From DATCZB01 sp035513215 (lineage in GTDB: Bacteria > Pseudomonadota > Gammaproteobacteria > Steroidobacterales > Rariloculaceae), in NCBI GenBank assembly GCA_035513215.1, contig DATKCK010000108.1, forward strand, positions 1 through 39,613: a DNA stretch of 39,613 nt, given 5' to 3'. Shown here piece after piece: positions 17,148-25,749 of this stretch. Below the pieces are notes generated by a model. It was not told the origin of the DNA. It saw nothing but the letters and a program-made list of their open reading frames with translations, and ran no database searches. Both the position numbers and the translations under genes were made by a program. Each line of letters opens with the position of its first letter. Within the stretch, counting starts at the first letter, position 1.

Positions 17148-17570
17148 TCACTCATGCCGGTCCTCATGCAGCCAGGGCGCGTAGCTCAAACCGACGAGCA
17201 CGCCTTCGGGACTCACGAACCGCGCGATCGTCTGCCCCCAGGGCTCCATGCGCGACTCGTGCACGAAGCTGTGCCCCTTTGCCTTCATTTCCTCGACGGC
17301 CGCCCCGACCGATTCGATATCCTCGAGCTCGAACTCGATCGTGACCTGCGGCTCCGGGACGTCCCCCGGCCATTCGTCGCTGCCGAAGCAGGACTGCGCC
17401 GCCATTCTGAGCGGCCAGACGCCGAAGTGGTGGGCGCCGGGAAAGCGGTCGACGTAGATATAGTCGTCCATCGCTTTCATCGGCAGGCCCAGCAGGTCCC
17501 GGTAGAGCGCGCTGCTCGGCGCCGGATCTCTGGCAATAACGGCGAATCCCGCGATAGATACGATCTTCAA
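17148..17570 (-). CDS. VOC (glyoxalase/dioxygenase-fold) family protein
   Basis: This 140-aa protein has the vicinal oxygen chelate fold, with the beta-alpha-beta start FAVIARDPAPSSALYRDLLGLP, a metal-ligand candidate in GAHHFGVWPL, and the second module ending FVSPEGVLVGLSYAPW. VOC members include lyases, dioxygenases and resistance proteins, so no activity is assigned. It lies 34 bp downstream of the bicupin gene and probably belongs to the matB-cupin-VOC operon. Confidence 0.85.
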   Translation of the reverse strand: MKIVSIAGFAVIARDPAPSSALYRDLLGLPMKAMDDYIYVDRFPGAHHFGVWPLRMAAQSCFGSDEWPGDVPEPQVTIEFELEDIESVGAAVEEMKAKGHSFVHESRMEPWGQTIARFVSPEGVLVGLSYAPWLHEDRHE

Positions 17571-17604
17571 CTGATCCCCCCCTTCGGTCGATGTATCGAC
17601 CGGC

Positions 17605-18492
17605 TTATGGCGCCCCCGTCGACGGCCCGAGGCGCCCGCCGATGCGAGTCATGCCGTGACGCGGATAGTGCACGACGTCCCCGGCGTCGATCATGCCGCC
17701 CATCAGATAAGTCAGGTCGGTCGCAGCCTGCATGACGTGCGGCGCGCTGCCGGTCGGATGGCCGATGAAATCGTTGGGCCCGACTTCGAAGCGATCGTCG
17801 CCGACGTCGACGATAGCGTGGCCGGAAAGAACGAAGACCCACTCGTCGGTACGCTCGTGAGTATGAAACGCCGTCGAACGATCGCCGCGCGACACTTGCG
17901 CCCAGTAAACCGCCTGACGCTCTAGTCCCGTCGGCGCGTGCAGCGCGCGCATTCGACGCCGCGCGCCCGCGTCGACGTCGTGCTGGAATTCCCTGACAGG
18001 AACGGAATCGACGTGCTGCAGCTGCGCCTCGTCGCCGGCCTCGGGCGGCGGTTCCCGATATGGCTCGACCGGCCTTCGTCCCTGCGACATCAGCCGGGCA
18101 TCGGGATACCAGCAGGCATCCTCGTCCGGCCTCGATTCGCCGCCTTCGAGGAAGACGAGGTCCTCGTCGCCGTCGTTGACAAAATGGTGCGGACGCGGCC
18201 CCGGCGGGAAGCCGGCGAAATGGCCCGGCTCGACGCGAAGCGCAAGCGGCCCGATGCGCAGCTTCGCCCGGCCCGCGAGAACGTAGGCCCATTCCTCCTC
18301 GACGGTATGGAAGTGCCGGTTCGTGCCGGCAAATCCCGGCGCGACGGTTCTGACGTGCACGCCCATCTGCTTGAGGCCGGTCGCCGTTCCCGGCGAGCAG
18401 ACGACCGCCGCGACGCCGGGCGTGCTCGTGTACCGCGGGCGCTTCTCGCCCGGCAGGTCGCGGATATTGGCAACGCAGGCGGGCCGCGTCAC
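17605..18492 (-). CDS. Bicupin domain protein
   Basis: This 295-aa protein has two cupin modules. The first (about 45-130) has the metal motif HFHTVEEEWAYVLAG and GHFAGFPPG. The second (about 200-275) has HTHERTDEWVFVLSGHAIV and PNDFIGHPTG. A metal-dependent sugar- or small-molecule-modifying role is possible, but the substrate is unknown. Its start overlaps the matB stop (ATGA), so the two are translationally coupled. Being coupled to a malonyl-CoA synthetase is unusual. Confidence 0.85.
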   Translation of the reverse strand: MTRPACVANIRDLPGEKRPRYTSTPGVAAVVCSPGTATGLKQMGVHVRTVAPGFAGTNRHFHTVEEEWAYVLAGRAKLRIGPLALRVEPGHFAGFPPGPRPHHFVNDGDEDLVFLEGGESRPDEDACWYPDARLMSQGRRPVEPYREPPPEAGDEAQLQHVDSVPVREFQHDVDAGARRRMRALHAPTGLERQAVYWAQVSRGDRSTAFHTHERTDEWVFVLSGHAIVDVGDDRFEVGPNDFIGHPTGSAPHVMQAATDLTYLMGGMIDAGDVVHYPRHGMTRIGGRLGPSTGAP

Positions 18493-20060
18493 GACCGCGC
18501 TCTCGGCTGCCCGGAATCGGCATTTTGTGCGCTCGCGGCTTCGAACAGCGTTTCGAAGCGCTCGCGCAGCAGGTTCTTTTGCACCTTCGCCATCGTGTTT
18601 CGCGGCAGCTCGTCGACGAATACGACGCGCTTAGGCGCCTTGAAGCCTGCGAGCCTTTCCTTGCAGCCGTCGATGATCCGGGACGCATCCGTCCCGCTGC
18701 CGTTCTCGCAAACGACGACGGCAACGACGGCCTCGCCGAAATCCGGATGCGGCACGCCGATGACGGCCGATTCCCTGACGCCGGGCAGCTCGTCGATGAC
18801 GAGCTCGACCTCCTTCGGATAGACGTTGAGCCCGCCGGTGATCACGACGTCTTTCGCGCGGCCGACGATCGCGACGTAGCCATCCTTGTCAATCATGGCC
18901 TTGTCGCCGGTGTTGAAGAAGCCGTCGTCGCTGAAATCCTCGGCCGTCTTTTCGGGCAGCTTCCAGTAGCCGACGAAAACGTTCGGACCGCGAACCTCGA
19001 GATTGCCGATCTCGCCCGGGCCGAGAAGGTTTCCCTGATCGTCCCTGACGCGCACCTCGACGCCGGGCAGCGGCGGCCCGACGGTACCCGGCTTGCGCTC
19101 GCCTTCGAGCGGGTTCGACGTGTTCATGTTCGTTTCCGTCATGCCGTAACGCTCGAGTATCCGGTGGCCGGTCCGGGCCTCGAAATCGGCGAAGGTCTCG
19201 GCGAGCAGCGGCGCCGAGCCCGAGACGAAAAGGCGTACGCCGCTCGCAACGTCCCGGGTCAGCTCGGGCGCCGCCAGCAAGCGCGTGTAATAGGTCGGCA
19301 CACCCATCAAGACCGTGCATTCGGGGAGATAGCGGATCACGTCGTCGACCCGGAAAGATCCCAGCCAGCGCATGCTGGCGCCGGCCGACAGCGCGCATCC
19401 GATCGCGACGAAGAGCCCGTGCACGTGAAAGATCGGCAGCGCATGCAGCAGTCGGTCGTCGGTGCCGAAACCCCAGGCGGATACGAGCGCCTCGGTGTTG
19501 CTGAGGAGATTCCCGTGCGTCAGCATGATGCCCTTCGGCACACCCGTCGTGCCGGACGAGTAAAGCAAAGCCGCGAGATCGTCGCGCACGCGCGGCACCG
19601 TTGCGCAATTCGCGCTCGCGTCCGCGGCGAGCTCGGCCAGACTGCCCGAGCCGTCAGCATTGAGTGTCAGTACTCGTCCGGCGCCGGCCTTCCGCGCGAG
19701 CGTCTCTACCGACACTTCGTTGCGCGCATCGCAGACGACTACGGCGGGCTCTGCGTTCGTCAGGAAATACTCGAGCTCGGCCGCCCTGTAAGCCGCGTTC
19801 AGCGGGTGATAGACGAACCCGGCGCGCAGGCAGGCCAGGTAGAGGATCAGCGCTTCCGGCGATTTCTCGACCTGCACCGAGACGCGCTCCCCCGGCTCGA
19901 CACCGAGAGTGCCAAGCGCCGCGGCCGTTCGCGCGGCGCGCTCGTCGACTTGCCCGTAGGTCAACGAGTCACCGTCCCCCGTCCTGAGCAGCTCGTTCTC
20001 GCTCCGGCGGGTGAACTGAGCGGAGAAATGCGTATAGAGATTGAAGTCGTCTCGCTGCAT
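18489..20060 (-). CDS. matB: Malonyl-CoA synthetase (MatB-like acyl-CoA ligase)
   Basis: This 523-aa ANL-superfamily ligase has the A3 phosphate loop LLYSSGTTGVPKG, the A5 segment RYGMTETNMNTSNP typical of malonyl-CoA synthetases, the A8 region YVAIVGRAKDVVITGGLNVYP and the A10 lysine in LPRNTMAKVQKN. MatB activates malonate with ATP and CoA. The divergent madL-madM malonate transporter genes support this substrate. I chose the ATG at 20060 (MQRDDFNLYTHFS); the frame is open 13 codons further upstream. A bicupin and a VOC gene follow in the same operon. Confidence 0.9.
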   Translation of the reverse strand: MQRDDFNLYTHFSAQFTRRSENELLRTGDGDSLTYGQVDERAARTAAALGTLGVEPGERVSVQVEKSPEALILYLACLRAGFVYHPLNAAYRAAELEYFLTNAEPAVVVCDARNEVSVETLARKAGAGRVLTLNADGSGSLAELAADASANCATVPRVRDDLAALLYSSGTTGVPKGIMLTHGNLLSNTEALVSAWGFGTDDRLLHALPIFHVHGLFVAIGCALSAGASMRWLGSFRVDDVIRYLPECTVLMGVPTYYTRLLAAPELTRDVASGVRLFVSGSAPLLAETFADFEARTGHRILERYGMTETNMNTSNPLEGERKPGTVGPPLPGVEVRVRDDQGNLLGPGEIGNLEVRGPNVFVGYWKLPEKTAEDFSDDGFFNTGDKAMIDKDGYVAIVGRAKDVVITGGLNVYPKEVELVIDELPGVRESAVIGVPHPDFGEAVVAVVVCENGSGTDASRIIDGCKERLAGFKAPKRVVFVDELPRNTMAKVQKNLLRERFETLFEAASAQNADSGQPRARS

Positions 20061-20130
20061 TGCGGCTTCAGCTTCTTGTCTTTCTTCGGCATGATACAAC
20101 GCTGCCGCGGCCCGAGAACAAGGAGAAACG

Positions 20131-20508
20131 ATGGTCGTCTATGGCGTTGCGCTCTTGTCCTTTTGTATGCTGGCCGGCATCTTCGTCGGCGACCTGATCG
20201 GCAAGCTCATCGGCGCTGAAGCCAACGTCGGCGGCGTCGGCATCGCGATGCTGTTGCTCATCGTCCTCTCGAGCCTGACTCGGAAGGAATTCAAGCTCAG
20301 CGCGCCGACGCAGAGCGGCATCAATTTCTGGAACGCGATGTACATCCCGATCGTCGTTGCGATGGCGGCAAGGCAGGACGTCGTCGCGGCGCTCGCCGGC
20401 GGCTGGATGGCGATCATCGCCGGCGTCGCGGCCGTCGCCGTCAGCTTCGCCGTCATACCGCTGCTCGACCGCGTGCGCATCGGCGAAGGGGACGGCGATG
20501 ATACTTGA
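20131..20508 (+). CDS. madL: Malonate transporter subunit MadL
   Basis: This 125-aa integral membrane protein matches MadL, the small subunit of the MadLM malonate:sodium symporter first described in Malonomonas. It is almost wholly hydrophobic with about four TM segments. The start VVYGVALLSFCMLAGIFVGD and the motif GGVGIAMLLLIV are family features. An AAGGAG ribosome binding site lies 6 nt upstream. It overlaps madM by 11 bp. It is divergent from matB over a 70-bp gap that must hold both promoters. Confidence 0.92.
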   Translation: MVVYGVALLSFCMLAGIFVGDLIGKLIGAEANVGGVGIAMLLLIVLSSLTRKEFKLSAPTQSGINFWNAMYIPIVVAMAARQDVVAALAGGWMAIIAGVAAVAVSFAVIPLLDRVRIGEGDGDDT

Positions 20509-21262
20509 CACGCTGACCGGCGTTCTGACGGCGAACTCGCTGATCGTCGCGTTCGTCTTCGTCGGCGTGCTGGTCTGGTTGTCTTACCTGCTGTCGAACT
20601 GGCTGACGCGCGGGCGGATTCACGGCTCGGCCGTCGCGATCACGATCGGGCTCGTGCTCGCTTACGCCGGCGGGCGCATGACGGGCGGGTCTCAGGGAAT
20701 CGCGGATCTGAGCCTGCTGGCCGGCGTCGGGGTGCTCGGCGGCGCGATGTTTCGGGACTTCGCGATCGTCGCGACGGCTTTCGGCGCCAATCTTGAGGCG
20801 CTGAAGCGCGCCGGCGTCGTCGGCGCGGCGTCGGTCGTGATCGGCGTCGTTCTGTCGTTTGCCACGGGCGCGATCGTTGCCGTGGCTTTCGGATACTCCG
20901 ACGCGGTTTCGATCAGCACGATCGGCGCCGGGGCCGCGACTTATATCGTCGGGCCCGTTACGGGGACGGCGCTCGGAGCGGATTCGGACGTCATCGCGCT
21001 CAGCGTCGCGGCGGGGCTGACGAAATCCGTGCTCGTCATGGTCGGGACGCCGCTCGTCGCGAAGCGAATCGGGCTTGTGAGCCCGCATTCGGCGATGATC
21101 TATGGGGGGCTGATGGGGACGACGAGTGGCGTCGCAGGCGGCCTGGCGGCAACGGACCCGAAGCTCGTGCCGTACGGGGCGATGACGGCTACGTTTTATA
21201 CGGGGGTGGGGTGCTTGCTGGCACCTTCGGTTTTGTATCTGGCGGTGAGGGCGGTGGTTTAG
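20498..21262 (+). CDS. madM: Malonate transporter subunit MadM
   Basis: This 254-aa protein matches MadM, the large subunit of the MadLM malonate transporter. It has about eight TM segments, including SLIVAFVFVGVLVWLSYLLS and GVLGGAMFRDFAIVATAFG. The Gly-rich ISTIGAGAATYIVGPVTG is characteristic. The ATG at 20498 overlaps the madL end and matches the family start. A strong inverted repeat follows its stop. Together with MatB it forms a malonate uptake and activation module. Confidence 0.93.
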   Translation: MILDTLTGVLTANSLIVAFVFVGVLVWLSYLLSNWLTRGRIHGSAVAITIGLVLAYAGGRMTGGSQGIADLSLLAGVGVLGGAMFRDFAIVATAFGANLEALKRAGVVGAASVVIGVVLSFATGAIVAVAFGYSDAVSISTIGAGAATYIVGPVTGTALGADSDVIALSVAAGLTKSVLVMVGTPLVAKRIGLVSPHSAMIYGGLMGTTSGVAGGLAATDPKLVPYGAMTATFYTGVGCLLAPSVLYLAVRAVV

Positions 21263-21270
21263 GGTGGTTT

Positions 21271-21299
21271 AGGGGTCAGACCCTTTGGGTCTGACCCCT
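21271..21299 (+). terminator. Strong inverted repeat after madM
   Basis: A perfect 13-bp inverted repeat (AGGGGTCAGACCC, loop TTT, GGGTCTGACCCCT) begins 9 bp after the madM stop. It has no real T-run (only TT), so it is a hairpin terminator candidate or a dispersed palindromic element; GGGGTCAGACCC palindromes are common in gammaproteobacterial intergenic DNA. GGTGGTTTAGG is repeated in tandem just before it. Confidence 0.6.
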
Positions 21300-21303
21300 T
21301 CGA

Positions 21304-21377
21304 TGGCGACGATAAGCCCGGAAGGACAAACTTCGAACTCTTTGCTCGAAACGCTGGTCGATTGGAACACCTGCCTT
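21304..21377 (+). repeat. Interspersed repeat, copy a
   Basis: About 70 bp match the four other copies at 31573, 37080, 38603 and 39544. The shared core includes GGACAAACTTCGAACTCTTT, followed by ACGCTGG, GATTGGAACACCT and GCCTT. This copy has a small insertion (ACGATAA) after ATGGCG. See the recombinase relic at 36877 for its probable origin. Confidence 0.8.
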
Positions 21378-21591
21378 AAACCGTTTGCGCCATCACCTAA
21401 GCCGGCACACAGCGTAAACCCTCAAGCGTGTGTGCGCCGACGGTGACGCGGTTGATCCGGCTGCGGCGCCCGCGAGCGCCGCTTTGCGCGCACAGCATAG
21501 AATTCCATATATCATGTCGATAAATCTTTACTCTATATATGTGATTCAGGACATTTCGTGACTCCCCGGTGAATGACGTAAAGTCACTGCA
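21378..21591 (+). promoter_or_regulatory. AT-rich leader before the nucleotidyltransferase locus
   Basis: No gene is visible. Positions 21500-21560 are strikingly AT-rich, with CTCTATATATG as a possible -10 region. GTGACT and AGTCAC form an inverted repeat (about 21557-21586) just before the first gene. Minus-strand DNA at about 21412-21450 weakly resembles the 3' end of the HigA-like gene at 38720, sharing CACGCTTGAG and CCGCGTCAC. This may be an antitoxin relic. Confidence 0.4.
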
Positions 21592-22650
21592 ATGCGGGAT
21601 CTTCGGGCCGACAAGCTTCTCTTGCTGCAAGCCGCCTTCGCTTCCGGCGAACAGGCGGAAAGCGCTAGGCGCCGCTGGCAGGGCTGCGTCGATTTCGACG
21701 CTATCGATGCGGAGTCCCAGCGCGCCGTGCCGCAGCTCCATCTCAAGAACACCGCGGCCGCTTCGAGCGACTCGAGGATCCAGGGCCTCTACCGCCGGGC
21801 ATGGTATTCCAATGCTTTGCTCTCGGAGCAGATCAAACCGGTCCGCGATCGTCTCGCCGCCGACGGCGTGCGTGCCCTGGCCGCGAAGCAGAGCGCGGTG
21901 GTCGCGAAAGCCCGGGGCTGCTATCCGCTCGATCGATTTCACCTACTGGTCGCCGACGACGACCTCGAAAAAACGATGACCGCGCTGCGCGATAGCGGCT
22001 GGTCGAGTCGGCTGCCGCTGCGACGCGCCGAGGCGGGATTGCGTGGCATCAACTTCGAGCGCGGCGAATTCTTGCTGCAACTCAGCTCTCTGCCGGCGCT
22101 CGACAACGGCTTCTGGGGCCGGATCGAGCGGATCGAGTCGGATGCGGATCGCGCCGAAGTGCCGGGCAATGCGGACCAGCTGCTCGAGGCCGCCGCGCCG
22201 AAGTACATCTGGCACCAAACGACTCTCTATCAGCGCCTCTTGGAGACTCTGCTCGTTATCGAGCACGGCAAGCAACAGCCCGACTGGTCGACTCTCGAGC
22301 ACATCGGCGCAAAGGCCGGCCTGACTCTGCCTCTCGCCGACATCCTCGAGTACTTGGAGCGGGATTTCGGCGTCGCGCTGCCGAACGGCTATCTGGCCTG
22401 CCTTCGAGGCACTCTCGCGACGCGCCCCCAGGCGAGCGAGTATCGTCTCAAACGGCAAACGCGGTCTCTCTGGCAGCGAATTAGGCTGTCGATCCTCGAA
22501 TATCGATCCCTCAAAGAGCTGTCCGTCGCGCGTAACGAACCTCTCTCGCTCGTCGACTATTTGAAGCTTCGCTGGAACGTCAGCGACGTCAAGGGCATCG
22601 TCAAGCACGTCGCTTTACGCTTCGCCAAACCGAAACGCGACCCCGCATAA
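21592..22650 (+). CDS. Degenerate nucleotidyltransferase-like protein (NTP_transf_5 type)
   Basis: This 352-aa protein aligns in layout with the downstream NTP_transf_5 nucleotidyltransferase, but the catalytic block is changed. Where the active enzyme has KGPS and GDMDFLV, this one has K99-Q100-S101 and L113-D-R-F-H-L-L-V120, so both metal-binding aspartates are replaced (Arg115 and His117). It is therefore probably non-catalytic, perhaps a partner or regulator. The C-terminal half (about 200-350) is helical and intact. It lies 15 bp upstream of the second NTase. The start at 21592 lacks a clear ribosome binding site. Confidence 0.65.
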   Translation: MRDLRADKLLLLQAAFASGEQAESARRRWQGCVDFDAIDAESQRAVPQLHLKNTAAASSDSRIQGLYRRAWYSNALLSEQIKPVRDRLAADGVRALAAKQSAVVAKARGCYPLDRFHLLVADDDLEKTMTALRDSGWSSRLPLRRAEAGLRGINFERGEFLLQLSSLPALDNGFWGRIERIESDADRAEVPGNADQLLEAAAPKYIWHQTTLYQRLLETLLVIEHGKQQPDWSTLEHIGAKAGLTLPLADILEYLERDFGVALPNGYLACLRGTLATRPQASEYRLKRQTRSLWQRIRLSILEYRSLKELSVARNEPLSLVDYLKLRWNVSDVKGIVKHVALRFAKPKRDPA

Positions 22651-22665
22651 GGAAAGGCGAGCCGG

Positions 22666-23874
22666 ATGCAAATACCTACGGAAACCGATTTGCTCCTTGC
22701 CACAGCGCGCGCAGATGCCGCGGCTTTGGATCACGATCGCATCAGGACACTCGCGGCGTCTACAAATTGGACGCTGCTCGTCGCAGCGGCGGAGCGTCAC
22801 AAATTGACACCGATCGTCCATCGCAGCTTGCAGCTTCATGCCGCAGACCTCGTACCGGCAGACGCGCTGCGGCACCTCTCGGTCCGGCGCATGACGACGG
22901 TGAGCCGCAACCAGCGGTTCGCCGACGAGTTGGTGCGCTTGAACGGTCTGTTGCTCGCCCGGGGACTCGAAGTGATTGCCTACAAGGGACCGAGCGCCGC
23001 GACCGTGTTGTACGGCGACCTGCGCTTGCGAACCTTCGGCGACATGGACTTTCTCGTGAAGCGCGACGATCTCGACGCGGTCTGCGACCTGCTTCAGGAG
23101 AACGGCTATCGCAATCGTTGGACAGGCACGGCGGAGCAAAAAAAGCTTAAAGAGCGCGAGCAAAAGGAACACTGCTTCGTATCCGGGCCCATTACGCTCG
23201 AGCCGCATTGGTCGATAACCGCGCGGCGCTTTCCCTTCGACATCGACTATCCGTCGCTATGGTCGAGGGCGCGACAGGTACCGTTCAACGGCTCGCAGGT
23301 CCTGACGTTCGGCCCGGAGGACATGCTGCTCGTGCTGTGCGTGTGCGGCGGTAAAGGGCACTGGCAACGCATCCAAATGATCAGCGATGTGGCCGAGGCG
23401 ATTCGTGCGTCGCCCGCTTTGGATTGGCGCGATTGTTTCGATCGAGCGGAGAGCAGCAGAAGTGCGCGCATGTTCAAGGTGGGGCTCTATCTCGCCCATA
23501 CGTTGCTCGATGCTAAGCTGCCGGATCACGTGATCCAGCGCATCGGCGAGGATCGACAAGTACCTGCCATCGCCGACAAAATCACCAGACTCCTCTCGAC
23601 GCCGAGTAAGCGCAACGCTTGGACTCGTCAGGGGGCCGCCATGTTCTCTCCTCTCCTCTTTAGCCTGCGAGACAACGCGCACGACAAACTAGAGTATTTG
23701 GTCCGAACCACGACGACGCCTCGCTCGCAGCACTTACGGCGTTTCCCTCTCGGCAATTCCATGTCGTGGGCATACCGGCTGATCGTGCCAATCCACGACT
23801 ACGTCTTGATGCCGGTTTGGTATCTGCTGCGTCCGGGTGCAAGAAAGCCGCCGGATGAATTCCAGCAGGACTAA
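22666..23874 (+). CDS. Nucleotidyltransferase family protein (NTP_transf_5)
   Basis: This 402-aa protein belongs to the NTP_transf_5 (PF14907-like) family, found in polysaccharide, exosortase-linked and RiPP-type clusters. The N-terminal helical part LLVAAAERHKLTPIVHRSL is typical. The NTase core has KGPS at 107-110 and the catalytic GDMDF at 125-129, followed by the acceptor region HCFVSGPITLEPHW. The substrate is unknown. Its stop TAA overlaps the convergent GT2 stop (CTAA at 23871-23874). Confidence 0.85.
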   Translation: MQIPTETDLLLATARADAAALDHDRIRTLAASTNWTLLVAAAERHKLTPIVHRSLQLHAADLVPADALRHLSVRRMTTVSRNQRFADELVRLNGLLLARGLEVIAYKGPSAATVLYGDLRLRTFGDMDFLVKRDDLDAVCDLLQENGYRNRWTGTAEQKKLKEREQKEHCFVSGPITLEPHWSITARRFPFDIDYPSLWSRARQVPFNGSQVLTFGPEDMLLVLCVCGGKGHWQRIQMISDVAEAIRASPALDWRDCFDRAESSRSARMFKVGLYLAHTLLDAKLPDHVIQRIGEDRQVPAIADKITRLLSTPSKRNAWTRQGAAMFSPLLFSLRDNAHDKLEYLVRTTTTPRSQHLRRFPLGNSMSWAYRLIVPIHDYVLMPVWYLLRPGARKPPDEFQQD

Positions 23875-24566
23875 TTGCCCTGCTTTGCGCGCCGGCGATC
23901 CAGCGTTTTCTTGAGAATCCGAAGATATTCCGAGGCGTAGGAATCACGCTTGGTGACTCCTTGGTTCGCGTCGTGAATCCGACGCTCCAACAAAGAATCC
24001 GGCAAGACAACACCCTCGAGACCAGCGTCTATCGCGCGCGCATACCAGTCGATGAACTCGCCGATCCCGTAGTCTGTCGCGAAAAGGCCGATGCGGCCGA
24101 ATGCCTCCCGCTTCGCGAGAAGGCCCGAGGGAAGAAAGGCCGGAAACGATTTCCTGATTTGTACGCCGCCGCTGCGCGCGAGCTCGGAGTCTGGACTCAG
24201 GAATTCGTCGACGCGGCAAAAAATCATGGCGAGATCCGATTGCTTTTCGGCCGCCTCCAGCTGCTTCTTCAGCTTGTCCGCGTGCCAACGATCGTCCGCG
24301 TCGAGGAATGCGACGAAGGTGCCCGTCGTGAGACCTATGCCTGTGTTTCGTGCAGTGGCCGCGCCCATGTTCTCTTGCAGGTGATACTTGACCCTGGGCG
24401 TAAAGGCGCGGACGACGGCAGCAGTTGCATCGGTCGAGCCGTCGTCGACCACGAGCACTTGCACGGGCGGCGCGGATTGACGGAGCACGCTCTCGATCGC
24501 GTCCGCTACGTAGCGCTCGCCGTTGTAGACGGGAATGACGACGCTGACGGATCGCTCGGCGGTCAT
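23871..24566 (-). CDS. Family 2 glycosyltransferase
   Basis: This 231-aa GT2 (GT-A fold) has the N-terminal SVVIPVYNGERYV, the nucleotide-binding VVDDGSTDAT, and the DxD-like motif FLDADD. It has no TM segment, so it probably acts at the inner face of the membrane or in the cytoplasm. It is short, with the C-terminal acceptor part limited to about 80 residues. The ATG at 24566 overlaps the upstream GT4 stop (ATGA). It is the last gene of the minus-strand run from the AGE gene. Confidence 0.9.
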   Translation of the reverse strand: MTAERSVSVVIPVYNGERYVADAIESVLRQSAPPVQVLVVDDGSTDATAAVVRAFTPRVKYHLQENMGAATARNTGIGLTTGTFVAFLDADDRWHADKLKKQLEAAEKQSDLAMIFCRVDEFLSPDSELARSGGVQIRKSFPAFLPSGLLAKREAFGRIGLFATDYGIGEFIDWYARAIDAGLEGVVLPDSLLERRIHDANQGVTKRDSYASEYLRILKKTLDRRRAKQGN

Positions 24567-25747
24567 TGTCCCTCCATGCCGCCGACACTCGTTTCGACGG
24601 CTCGCGCGGTCTCTGTCCCGCATAGCGCGTCGATTCGCCTGAGCAGCGCGAGCGTTGCCCGCCGCCAGCTCCAGTCTTCGGCGCTCTCGGCTGCGCGAAT
24701 GCCTTTGGCGCGCACATCCTCGCGCGATTGCGCGACGTGTCGCAGTAGTCGCGCGAGATCGCGGACGTCGGGCTCGAGGAGAAAGCCCTCGCCGCCGAGT
24801 TCATCCCCGTAAATAGAGGTGCCAACCGAGACTCTTCGCGACGGCACCTGCCACCCCGTCGCGGCATCGACGAAATCGTCCGTGGCCCCGCCCTGCGTGA
24901 CGATGGCGGGTGTGCCGCATGCCATGGATTCCAGCGTCGGCAGAGAAAACCCTTCGCCGCGGTAGGGAGAGACCAACACGTCGCTGTGCCGATAGAGGGC
25001 GGCCACCTGATCATGCGTCAGATCTTCGGCGAGATAGACGATGGCCGGTGCGTTTCGCCTGCTCTGATGCTCGCGAATCATTTCCTCCGCCGTCTGCCCT
25101 CGATAAAGCGTCTTCGCGCCGCAATCTTTGATCAGCAAGCATACGTCGTCGTCTTTCGAGAACGTTGCCGTGTAGGCTTCGAGTAGCAGGTCGATGCCCT
25201 TACGGTAGATCGTTCCGCCGACGTAGAGAAAGACAAATCGCTTGTCGTCCGGGAGCGGGTAGCGTGCGCCGTCGGGCCTGAAGACGGCGAGATCCACGCC
25301 GTTCGGAACGACATGCACTGGCGCGTCGACGCCCGAATCGACAAGCGCTTTCGCGGAAAAGCTCGACGGCGTCCAGATTTCGTGCGCCCCCTTGATCGTC
25401 TCGACGTGCTTCACCGGCAGGCGCGAATACTCCCACGGCAGCATCACCACCCAACGATCCCTCCCCGGCGGTTTGGGCTTGGGCGGCCAAGTATGGCGAA
25501 TCCATACATGGGGCCGCAGGTTCCGCTCCTTGAGGTTCAATCCCTTTTTGCGCACGTCATGAGCCATGAGGCGAGCGAGCTTCGTCCCGAGATCGGGGGC
25601 GAACTGATCCATCTCGTAGGGAACGAGCGTGAGGTCCGCGACGTCCCACTCGAGCAAGTTCGCGCAATGCTCGCGATTGACGACCGCGAACGAGTGCGTC
25701 GCGAGCTGCGTGCCCTCCCAAAGGATGTGTACCGCCTTCCCCTCCAT
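24563..25747 (-). CDS. Family 4 glycosyltransferase (GT-B fold)
   Basis: This 394-aa protein is a GT4-type enzyme. The C-terminal donor-binding half has FLYVGGTIYRKGIDLLLEA and the EX7E-like SPYRGEGFSLPTLESMACGTP. The N-terminal acceptor half contains WIRHTWPPK and PNGVDLAVFRPDG. I chose the ATG at 25747 (MEGKAVHILWEG), 3 bp after the upstream stop; a TTG two codons earlier would give a 4-bp overlap and is also possible. It lies in a tight run with two other glycosyltransferases. Confidence 0.9.
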   Translation of the reverse strand: MEGKAVHILWEGTQLATHSFAVVNREHCANLLEWDVADLTLVPYEMDQFAPDLGTKLARLMAHDVRKKGLNLKERNLRPHVWIRHTWPPKPKPPGRDRWVVMLPWEYSRLPVKHVETIKGAHEIWTPSSFSAKALVDSGVDAPVHVVPNGVDLAVFRPDGARYPLPDDKRFVFLYVGGTIYRKGIDLLLEAYTATFSKDDDVCLLIKDCGAKTLYRGQTAEEMIREHQSRRNAPAIVYLAEDLTHDQVAALYRHSDVLVSPYRGEGFSLPTLESMACGTPAIVTQGGATDDFVDAATGWQVPSRRVSVGTSIYGDELGGEGFLLEPDVRDLARLLRHVAQSREDVRAKGIRAAESAEDWSWRRATLALLRRIDALCGTETARAVETSVGGMEGQ

Positions 25748-25749
25748 GA

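Noticed and set aside
18525..20219. 564-codon plus-strand frame opposite matB
   Set aside because: Antisense shadow of a GC-rich gene; matB motifs on the minus strand are unambiguous.
21304..21377. Repeat copies as integron attC sites
   Set aside because: No RYYYAAC/GTTRRRY boxes and no long palindrome, unlike the true attC at 685-789.
21412..21450. HigA antitoxin relic before the nucleotidyltransferase locus
   Set aside because: The resemblance is short and in GC-rich DNA; kept only as a weak note.
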